Positions 51,135 through 64,000 of a stretch of 64,000 nt of DNA are shown piece by piece (the first letter of the stretch is position 1; the number at the start of each line of letters is the position of its first letter). A model generated the notes under the pieces. The model saw only the letters and a list, made by a program, of their open reading frames with translations. It did no database searches and had not been told where the DNA came from. The stretch spans positions 1,188,501-1,252,500 of the forward strand of contig NC_089852.1 of NCBI RefSeq assembly GCF_036373705.1, in the 5' to 3' direction. The DNA is from Amia ocellicauda. Taxonomy: Eukaryota > Chordata > Actinopteri > Amiiformes > Amiidae. The position numbers and the translations under genes were made by a program.

Positions 51135-54100
51135 CTACTGATCAAACATCATGAACAACACCACTACTGATCAAACATCAACAACACCACCACTACTGAT
51201 CAAACATCATCAACACCACTACTGATCAAACATCATCAACACCACCACTACTGATCAAACATAATGAACACCACTACTGATCAAACATCAACACCACTAC
51301 TGATCAAACATCAACACCACTACTGATCAAACATCAACACCACTACTGATCAAACATCATCAACACCACCACTACTGATAAACATCAACACCACTACTGA
51401 TCAAACATCATCAACACCACCACTACTGATCAAACATCATGAACACCACCACTACTGATCAAACATCAACACCACTACTGATCAAACATCAACACCACTA
51501 CTGATCAAACATCAACACCACTACTGATCAAACATCAACACCACTACTGATCAAACATCATCAACACCACCACTACTGATAAACATCAACACCACTACTG
51601 ATCAAACATCATCAACACCACCACTACTGATCAAACATCATCAACACCACTACTGATCAAACATCATCAACACCACCACTACTGATCAAACATAATGAAC
51701 ACCACTACTGATCAAACATCAACACCACTACTGATCAAACATCATCAACACCACCACTACTGATCAAACATCATCAACACCACTACTGATCAAACATCAT
51801 CAACACCACCACTACTGATCAAACATAATGAACACCACTACTGATCAAACATCAACAACACCACTACTGATCAAACATCATGAACACCAGTACTGATCAA
51901 ACATCATGAACACCACCACTACTGATCAAACATCATCAACACCACCACTACTGATCAAACATCATGAACACTACCACTACTGATCAAACATCAACACCAC
52001 TACTGATCAAACATCATCAACACCACCACTACTGATCAAACATCATGAACACCACCACTACTGATCAAACATCATCAACACCACTACTGATCAAACATCA
52101 TCAACACAACTACTGATCAAACATCATCAACACCACCACTACTGATCAAACATCATGAACACCAGTACTGATCAAACATCATGAACACTACCACTACTGA
52201 TCAAACATCAACACCACTACTGATCAAACATCATCAACACCACCACAACTGATCAAACATCATGAACACCAGTACTGATCAAACATCATGAACACTACCA
52301 CTACTGATCAAACATCAACACCACTACTGATCAAACATCATCAACACCACCACTACTGATCCAACATCATCAACACCACTACTGATCAAACATCATCAAC
52401 ACCACCACTACTGATCAAACATCAACACCACTACTGATAAAACATCATGAACACCACCACTACTGATCCAACATCATGAACACCACTACTGATCAAACAT
52501 CATCAACACCACCACTACTGATCCAACATCATGAACACCACTACTGATCAAACATCATCAACACCACCACTACTGATAAACATCAACACCACTACTGATC
52601 AAACATTAACACCACTACTACTGATCAAACATCATGAACACCACTACTGATCAAACATCATGAACACCACCACTACTGATCAAACATCAACACCACTACT
52701 GATAAAACATCATGAACACCACCACTACTGATCCAACATCATGAACACAACTACTGATCAAACATCATCAACACCACCACTACTGATAAACATTAACACC
52801 ACTACTGATCAAACATCATCAACACCACCACTACTGATCAAACATCATCAACACTACCACTACTGATAAACATCAACACCACTACTGATCAAACATCATC
52901 AACACCACCACTACTGATAAACATCAACACCACTACTGATCAAACATTAACACCACTACTACTGATCAAACATCATGAACACCAGTACTGATCAAACATC
53001 ATGAACACCACCACTACTGATCAAACATCAACACCACTACTGATCAAACATCATCAACACCACCACTACTGATAAACATCAACACCACTACTGATCAAAC
53101 ATCAACACCACCACTACTGATCAAACATCATGAACACCAGTACTGATCAAACATCATGAACACCACTACTGATCAAACATCAACACCACTACTGATCAAA
53201 CATCAACACCACCACTACTGATCAAACATCATGAACACCAGTACTGATCAAACATCATGAACACTACCACTACTGATCAAACATCAACACCACTACTGAT
53301 CAAACATCATCAACACCACCACTACTGATAAACATCAACACCACTACTGATCAAACATCATGAACACCAGTACTGATCAAACATCATGAACACTACCACT
53401 ACTGATCAAACATCATGAACACCAGTACTGATCAAACATCATGAACACCAGTACTGATCAAACATCATGAACACCACCACTACTGATCAAACATCATGAA
53501 CACCACCACTACTGATCAAACATCATCAACACCACCACTACTGATAAACATCAACACCACTACTGATCCAACATCATCAACACCACTACTGATCAAACAT
53601 CATCAACACAACTACTGATCAAACATCATCAACACCACCACTACTGATAAACATCAACACCACTACTGATCAAACATCATCAACACCACCACTACTGATA
53701 AACATCATGAACACCACCACTACTGATCAAACATCATGAACACCAGTACTGATCAAACATCATGAACACCAGTACTGATCAAACATCATGAACACCACTA
53801 CTGATCCAACATCATCAACACCACCACTACTGATAAACATCAACACCACTACTGATCAAACATTAACACCACTACTACTGATCAAACATCATGAACACCA
53901 GTACTGATCAAACATCATGAACACCACCACTACTGATCAAACATCAACACCACCACTACTGATCAAACATCATGAACACCAGTACTGATCAAACATCATG
54001 AACACTACCACTACTGATCAAACATCATGAACACCACCACTACTGATCCAACATCATCAACACCACTACTGATCAAACATCATGAACACCACCACTACTG

Positions 54101-57100
54101 ATAAACATCAACACCACTACTGATCAAACATCATGAACACCAGTACTGATCAAACATCATGAACACTACCACTACTGATCAAACATCATGAACACCAGTA
54201 CTGATCAAACATCATGAACACCAGTACTGATCAAACATCATGAACACTACCACTACTGATCAAACATCATGAACACCACCACTACTGATCAAACATCATG
54301 AACACCAGTACTGATCAAACATCATGAACACCACCACTACTGATCAAACATCATGAACACCACCACTACTGATCAAACATCATCAACACCACTACTGATC
54401 AAACATCATCAACACCACCACTACTGATAAACATCAACACCACTACTGATCAAACATCAACACCACTACTGATCAAACATCAACACCACTACTGATCAAA
54501 CATCATGAACACCAGTACTGATCAAACATCATGAACACTACCACTACTGATCAAACATCATGAACACCACTACTGATCAAACATCATGAACACCAGTACT
54601 GATCAAACATCATCAACACCACCACTACTGATAAACATCAACACCACTACTGATCAAACATTAACACCACTACTACTGATCAAACATCATGAACACCACC
54701 ACTACTGATCAAACATCAACACCACCACTACTGATCAAACATCAACACCACTACTGATCAAACATTAACACCACTACTACTGATCAAACATCATGAACAC
54801 CAGTACTGATCAAACATCATGAACACCACCACTACTGATCAAACATCAACACCACCACTACTGATCAAACATCAACACCACTACTGATCAAACATCATGA
54901 ACACCAGTACTGATCAAACATCATGAACACTACCACTACTGATCAAACATCATGAACACCACTACTGATCAAACATCATGAACACCAGTACTGATCAAAC
55001 ATCATGAACACCACTACTGATCAAACATCATCAACACCACCACTACTGATAAACATCAACACCACTACTGATCAAACATTAACACCACTACTACTGATCA
55101 AACATCATGAACACCACCACTACTGATCAAACATCAACACCACCACTACTGATCAAACATCAACACCACTACTGATCAAACATCATCAACACCACCACTA
55201 CTGATAAACATCAACACCACTACTGATCAAACATCATGAACACCAGTACTGATCAAACATCATGAACACTACCACTACTGATCAAACATCATGAACACCA
55301 CTACTGATCAAACATCATGAACACCAGTACTGATCAAACATCATGAACACTACCACTACTGATCAAACATCATGAACACCACCACTACTGATCAAACATC
55401 ATGAACACCAGTACTGATCAAACATCATGAACACCACTACTGATCCAACATCATTAACACCACCACTACTGATCCAACATCATCAACACCACTACTGATC
55501 AAACATCATCAACACCACTACTGATCAAACATCATGAACACCACCACTACTGATCAAACATTAACACCACTACTACTGATCAAACATCATGAACACCAGT
55601 ACTGATCAAACATCATGAACACTACCACTACTGATCAAACATCATGAACACCACTACTACTGATCAAACATCATGAACACCAGTACTGATCAAACATCAT
55701 CAACACCACCACTACTGATCAAACATCATCAACACCACCACTACTGATAAACATCAACACCACCACTACTGATAAACATCAACACCACTACTGATCAAAC
55801 ATCATGAACACCAGTACTGATCAAACATCATGAACACCAGTACTGATCAAACATCATGAACACCAGTACTGATCAAACATCATGAACACTACCACTACTG
55901 ATCAAACATCATGAACACCACCACTACTGATCAAACATCATGAACACCAGTACTGATCAAACATCATGAACACCACCACTACTGATCAAACATCATGAAC
56001 ACCACCACTACTGATCAAACATCATCAACACCACTACTGATCAAACATCATCAACACCACCACTACTGATAAACATCAACACCACTACTGATCAAACATT
56101 AACACCACTACTACTGATCAAACATCATGAACACCAGTACTGATCAAACATCATGAACACCACTACTGATCAAACATCATGAACACCAGTACTGATCAAA
56201 CATCATCAACACCACCACTACTGATAAACATCAACACCACTACTGATCAAACATTAACACCACTACTACTGATCAAACATCATGAACACCACCACTACTG
56301 ATCAAACATCAACACCACCACTACTGATCAAACATCAACACCACTACTGATCAAACATTAACACCACTACTACTGATCAAACATCATGAACACCAGTACT
56401 GATCAAACATCATGAACACCACCACTACTGATCAAACATCAACACCACCACTACTGATCAAACATCAACACCACTACTGATCAAACATCATGAACACCAG
56501 TACTGATCAAACATCATGAACACTACCACTACTGATCAAACATCATGAACACCACTACTGATCAAACATCATGAACACCAGTACTGATCAAACATCATGA
56601 ACACCACTACTGATCAAACATCATCAACACCACCACTACTGATAAACATCAACACCACTACTGATCAAACATTAACACCACTACTACTGATCAAACATCA
56701 TGAACACCACCACTACTGATCAAACATCAACACCACCACTACTGATCAAACATCAACACCACTACTGATCAAACATCATCAACACCACCACTACTGATAA
56801 ACATCAACACCACTACTGATCAAACATCATGAACACCAGTACTGATCAAACATCATGAACACTACCACTACTGATCAAACATCATGAACACCACTACTGA
56901 TCAAACATCATGAACACCACCACTACTGATCAAACATCATGAACACCAGTACTGATCAAACATCATGAACACCACTACTGATCCAACATCATTAACACCA
57001 CCACTACTGATCCAACATCATCAACACCACTACTGATCAAACATCATCAACACCACTACTGATCAAACATCATGAACACCACCACTACTGATCAAACATT

Positions 57101-60100
57101 AACACCACTACTACTGATCAAACATCATGAACACCAGTACTGATCAAACATCATGAACACCACCACTACTGATCAAACATTAACACCACTACTACTGATC
57201 AAACATCATGAACACCAGTACTGATCAAACATCATGAACACCACCACTACTGATCAAACATCAACACCACCACTACTGATCAAACATCATGAACACCAGT
57301 ACTGATCAAACATCATGAACACTACCACTACTGATCAAACATCATGAACACCACCACTACTGATCCAACATCATCAACACCACTACTGATCAAACATCAT
57401 GAACACCACCACTACTGATCAAACATCATCAACACCACCACTACTGATAAACATCAACACCACCACTACTGATAAACATCAACACCACTACTGATCAAAC
57501 ATCATGAACACCAGTACTGATCAAACATCATGAACACCAGTACTGATCAAACATCATGAACACCAGTACTGATCAAACATCATGAACACTACCACTACTG
57601 ATCAAACATCATGAACACCACCACTACTGATCAAACATCATGAACACCAGTACTGATCAAACATCATGAACACCACCACTACTGATCAAACATCATGAAC
57701 ACCACCACTACTGATCAAACATCATCAACACCACTACTGATCAAACATCATCAACACCACCACTACTGATAAACATCAACACCACTACTGATCAAACATT
57801 AACACCACTACTACTGATCAAACATCATGAACACCAGTACTGATCAAACATCAACACCACCACTACTGATCAAACATCAACACCACTACTGATCCAACAT
57901 CAACACCACTACTACTGATCAAACATCATGAACACCACCACTACTGATCAAACATCAACACCACCACTACTGATCAAACATCAACACCACTACTGATCAA
58001 ACATCATCAACACCACCACTACTGATAAACATCAACACCACTACTGATCAAACATCATGAACACCAGTACTGATCAAACATCATGAACACTACCACTACT
58101 GATCAAACATCATGAACACCACTACTGATCAAACATCAACACCACTACTGATCAAACATCATCAACACCACCACTACTGATAAACATCAACACCACTACT
58201 GATCAAACATCATGAACACCAGTACTGATCAAACATCATGAACACCACTATTGATCCAACATCATCAACACCACCACTACTGATAAACATCATCAACACC
58301 ACTACTGATCAAACATCATGAACACCAGTACTGATCAAACATCATGAACACTACCACTACTGATCAAACATCAACACCACTACTGATCCAACATCATCAA
58401 CACCACTACTGATCAAACATCATGAACACCACCACTACTGATCAAACATCATCAACACCACCACTACTGATAAACATCAACACCACTACTGATCAAACAT
58501 CATGAACACCAGTACTGATCAAACATCATGAACACTACCACTACTGATCAAACATCATGAACACCAGTACTGATCAAACATCATGAACACCAGTACTGAT
58601 CAAACATCATGAACACCAGTACTGATCAAACATCATGAACACCACCACTACTGATCAAACATCATGAACACCAGTACTGATCAAACATCATGAACACTAC
58701 CACTACTGATCAAACATCATGAACACCACTACTGATCAAACATCATGAACACCACTACTGATCCAACATCAACACCACCACTACTGATAAACATCAACAC
58801 CACTACTGATCAAACATTAACACCACTACTACTGATCAAACATCATGAACACCAGTACTGATCAAACATCATGAACACCACCACTACTGATCAAACATCA
58901 ACACCACCACTACTGATCAAACATCAACACCACTACTGATCAAACATCATCAACACCACCACTACTGATAAACATCAACACCACTACTGATCAAACATCA
59001 TGAACAGCACCACTACTGATCAAACATCATGAACACCACCACTACTGATCCAACATCATCAACACCACTACTGATCAAACATCATGAACACCAGTACTGA
59101 TCAAACATCATGAACACCAGTACTGATCAAACATCATGAACACTACCACTACTGATCAAACATCATGAACACCACCACTACTGATCAAACATCATGAACA
59201 CTACCACTACTGATAAACATCAACACCACTACTGATCAAACATCATGAACACCAGTACTGATCAAACATCATGAACACCAGTACTGATCAAACATCATGA
59301 ACACCACTACTGATCAAACATCAACACCACTACTGATCAAACATCATGAACACCACCACTACTGATCAAACATCATGAACACCACCACTACTGATCAAAC
59401 ATCATGAACACCACCACTACTGATAAACATTAACACCACTACTGATCAAACATCATGAACACCAGTACTGATCAAACATCATCAACACCACCACTACTGA
59501 TCAAACATCAACACCACCACTACTGATAAACATCAACACCACTACTGATCAAACATCAACACCACCACTACTGATCAAACATCAACACCACCAGTACTGA
59601 TCAAACATCAACACCACCACTACTGATCAAACATCATCAACACCACCACTACTGATCAAACATCATCAACACCACTACTGATCAAACATCATCAACACCA
59701 CTACTGATCAAACATCATCAACACCACCACTACTGATAAACATCAACACCACTACTGATCAAACATCATCAACACCACCACTACTGATAAACATCAACAC
59801 CACTACTGATCAAACATTAACACCACTACTACTGATCAAACATCATGAACACTACCACTACTGATCAAACATCATGAACACCACTACTGATCAAACATCA
59901 TGAACACCACCACTGATCAAACATCAACACCACCACTACTGATAAACATCAACACCACTACTGATCAAACATCATGAACACCAGTACTGATCAAACATCA
60001 TGAACACCACCACTACTGATCCAACATCATCAACACCACTACTGATCAAACATCATGAACACCACTACTGATCAAACATCATGAACACCACCACTACTGA

Positions 60101-63100
60101 TCAAACATCATGAACACCAGTACTGATCAAACATCATGAACACCAGTACTGATCAAACATCATGAACACCACCACTACTGATCAAACATCATGAACACTA
60201 CCACTACTGATCAAACATCATCAACACCACCACTACTGATCCAACATCATCAACACCACTACTGATCAAACATCATGAACACCACTACTGATCAAACATT
60301 ATCAACACCACCACTACTGATAAACATCAACACCACTACTGATCAAACATCAACACCACCACTACTGATCAAACATCATGAACACCAGTACTGATCAAAC
60401 ATCAACACCACCACTACTGATCAAACATCATGAACACCAGTACTGATCAAACATCAACACCACCACTACTGACCAAACATCAACACCACCACTACTGATC
60501 AAACATCAACACCACTACTGATCAAACATCATCAACACCACTACTGATCAAACATCATCAACACCACCACTACTGATCCAACATCATCAACACCACCACT
60601 ACTGATAAACATCAACACCACTACTGATCAAACATCATGAACACCACCACTACTGATCAAACATCATCAACACTACCACTACTGATCAAACATCATGAAC
60701 ACCAGTACTGATCAAACATCATGAACACCAGTACTGATCAAACATCATGAACACCAGTACTGATCAAACATCATGAACACCACCACTACTGATCAAACAT
60801 CATGAACACCACCACTACTGATCCAACATCATGAACACCACCACTACTGATCCAACATCATGAACACCACTACTGATCAAACATCAACACCACCACTACT
60901 GATCAAACATCAACACCACCACTACTGATCAAACATCAACACCACCACTACTGATCAAACATCAACACCACTACTGATCAAACATCATCAACACCACTAC
61001 TGATCAAACATCAACACCACTACTGATCAAACATCAACACCACCACTACTGATCAAACATCAACACCACTACTGATCAAACATCATGAACACCACCACTA
61101 CTGATCAAACATCAACACCACTACTGATCAAACATCATGAACAGCACTACTGATCAAACATCATGAACACCAATACTGATCAAACATCATCAACACCACC
61201 ACTACTGATCAAACATCATGAACACCAGTACTGATCAAACATCAACACCACCTCTACTGATCAAACATCATCAACACCACCACTACTGATCAAACATCAA
61301 CACCACTACTGATCAAACATCATCAACACCACCACTACTGATCAAACATCAACACCACCACTACTGATCAAACATCAACACCACCACTACTGATCAAACA
61401 TCATCAACACCACCACTACTGATCAAACATCAACACCACTACTGATCAAACATCATCAACACCACCACTACTGATCAAACATCATCAACACCACCACTAC
61501 TGATCAAACATCAACACCACTACTGATCAAACATCAACACCACTACTGATCAAACATCAACACCACTACTGATCAAACATCAACACCACTACTGATCAAA
61601 CATCATGAACACCAGTACTGATCAAACATCATGAACACCAGTACTGATCAAACATCATGAACACCACCACTACTGATAAACATCAACACCACTACTGATC
61701 AAACATCAACACCACTACTGATCAAACATTAACACCACTACTACTGATCAAACATCATGAACACCAGTACTGATCAAACATCATGAACACCACCACTACT
61801 GATCAAACATCATGAACACCACTACTGATCAAACATCATGAACACCACCACTACTGATCAAACATCAACACCACTACTGATCAAACATCAACACCACCAC
61901 TACTGATCCAACATCATGAACACCAGTACTGATCAAACATCATGAACACCACCACTACTGATCCAACATCATCAACACCACCACTACTGATAAACATCAA
62001 CACCACTACTGATCAAACATTAACACCACTACTACTGATCAAACATCATGAACACCAGTACTGATCAAACATCATGAACACCACCACTACTGATCAAACA
62101 TCATGAACACCACTACTGATCAAACATCATGAACACCAGTACTGATCAAACATCATGAACACCACCACTACTGATCAAACATCAACACCACTACTGATCA
62201 AACATCAACACCACTACTGATCAAACATCAACACCACCACTACTGATCCAACATCATGAACACCAGTACTGATCAAACATCATGAACACCACCACTACTG
62301 ATCCAACATCATGAACACCAGTACTGATCAAACATCATGAACACCACCACTACTGATCAAACATCATGAACACCACTACTGATCAAACATCAACACCACT
62401 ACTGATCAAACATCAACACCACCACTACTGATCCAACATCAACACCACCACTACTGATCCAACATCATGAACACCAGTACTGATCAAACATCATGAAGAC
62501 CACCACTACTGATCCAACATCATCAACACCACCACTACTGATCCAACATCATCAACACCACCACTACTGATAAACATCAACACCACTACTGATCAAACAT
62601 TAACACCACTACTACTGATCAAACATCATGAACACCAGTACTGATCAAACATCATGAACACCACCACTACTGATCCAACATCATCAACACCACCACTACT
62701 GATAAACATCAACACCACTACTGATCAAACATTAACACCACTACTGATCAAACATCATGAACACCAGTACTGATCAAACATCATGAACACCACCACTACT
62801 GATCCAACATCATGAACACCAGTACTGATCAAACATCATGAACACTACCACTACTGATCAAACATCATCAACACCACCACTACTGATAAACATCAACACC
62901 ACTACTGATCAAACATTAACACCACTACTACTGATCAAACATCATGAACACCACCACTACTGATCCAACATCATGAACACCACCACTACTGATCAAACAT
63001 CATGAACACCACTACTGATCAAACATCAACACCACTACTGATCAAACATTAACACCACTACTGATCCAACATCATGAACACCAGTACTGATCAAACATCA

Positions 63101-64000
63101 TGAACACCAGTACTGATCAAACATCATGAAGACCACCACTACTGATCCAACATCATCAACACCACCACTACTGATCCAACATCATCAACACCACCACTAC
63201 TGATAAACATCAACACCACTACTGATCAAACATTAACACCACTACTACTGATCAAACATCATGAACACCAGTACTGATCAAACATCATGAACACCACCAC
63301 TACTGATCCAACATCATCAACACCACCACTACTGATAAACATCAACACCACTACTGATCAAACATTAACACCACTACTGATCAAACATCATGAACACCAG
63401 TACTGATCAAACATCATGAACACCACCACTACTGATCCAACATCATGAACACCAGTACTGATCAAACATCATGAACACCACCACTACTGATCCAACATCA
63501 TGAACACCACCACTACTGATCCAACATCATGAACACCACCACTACTGATCAAACATTAACACCACTACTACTGATCAAACATCATGAACACCACCACTAC
63601 TGATCCAACATCATGAACACCACCACTACTGATCAAACATCATGAACACCACTACTGATCAAACATCAACACCACTACTGATCAAACATTAACACCACTA
63701 CTGATCAAACATTAACACCACTACTACTGATCAAACATCATGAACACCAGTACTGATCAAACATCATGAACACCACCACTACTGATCCAACATCATCAAC
63801 ACCACCACTACTGATAAACATCAACACCACTACTGATCAAACATCATGAACACCAGTACTGATCAAACATCATGAACACCACCACTACTGATCCAACATC
63901 ATGAACACCAGTACTGATCAAACATCATGAACACTACCACTACTGATCAAACATCATCAACACCACCACTACTGATAAACATCAACACCACTACTGATCA
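51135..64000. repeat. Large satellite array, 22-29 bp TGATCA units, runs off the window
   Basis: Over 12.8 kb of head-to-tail units. The main forms are TGATCAAACATCAACACC-ACTAC (23 bp), the same with an extra ATC or ATG triplet (26 bp), with a further CAC (29 bp), and a TGATAAACATC form (22 bp). Unit lengths mostly differ by whole triplets. TGATCA is its own reverse complement, so both strands carry frequent TGA stops and no long frame exists. Blocks of several hundred bases recur at about 1.54-1.70 kb spacing, a higher-order organisation. There are no spacers or genes. Confidence 0.97.

Noticed and set aside
51135..64000. CRISPR array (regular short repeats)
   Set aside because: The units are directly adjacent with no unique spacers, and the genome is vertebrate. 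It is a satellite.

Overview
This window is vertebrate genomic DNA, most likely from a ray-finned fish. The evidence is interrupted genes with GT-AG introns, vertebrate-specific proteins, and a repeat load typical of fish (Tc1/mariner elements with TA target duplications, hAT-like elements, L2 and CR1/Rex1-like LINE fragments, long microsatellites). I cannot name the species.

Four protein-coding genes can be reconstructed by hand, exon by exon. (1) Plus strand, 205-12526: the 3' part of an inter-alpha-trypsin inhibitor heavy chain (ITIH) gene. It has six tiny in-frame exons spread through a repeat-rich 10 kb, then five exons coding the conserved C-terminal domain. (2) Minus strand, 20854-17776: MUSTN1, complete, 3 exons, 82 aa. 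(3) Minus strand, 33072-25502: STIMATE (TMEM110), complete, 8 exons, 313 aa. (4) Minus strand, 48789-37884: SFMBT1, complete coding region, 20 coding exons, 860 aa, with four MBT repeats, a SLED domain and a SAM domain. ITIH genes, MUSTN1, STIMATE and SFMBT1 are neighbours on human 3p21.1, so the window is a piece of that ancient linkage group. The shared synteny supports all four identifications.

The genes do not form a pathway. ITIH is a secreted plasma/matrix protein, MUSTN1 a small nuclear musculoskeletal protein, STIMATE an ER membrane regulator of STIM1/Orai calcium entry, and SFMBT1 a chromatin reader and repressor. Promoter-like sequences are visible for MUSTN1 (TATA box, E-box, AP-1 site), STIMATE (CpG-rich, CCAAT, two ZNF143-type motifs) and probably SFMBT1 (a palindromic CRE in GC-rich sequence).

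Mobile DNA: two Tc1/mariner elements have intact transposase frames (1386-2964, DD34E; 5326-6546, DD36E, in a 29-bp perfect terminal repeat). A third (29403-30568) is a chimera of two Tc1 families joined at a 4-bp microhomology. Fragments of one CR1/Rex1-like LINE family recur at six places. hAT-like elements lie at about 13.7-16.5, 19.3-20.5, 26.5-27.7 and 41.2-41.4 kb.

Tandem repeats dominate the right side: a 16-bp minisatellite of about 2.7 kb inside an SFMBT1 intron (43.6-46.2 kb), a TTATTG-rich array (49.9-51.05 kb), and a satellite of at least 12.8 kb built on TGATCA-containing units of 22-29 bp. The satellite runs off the right edge and shows a higher-order period near 1.6 kb.
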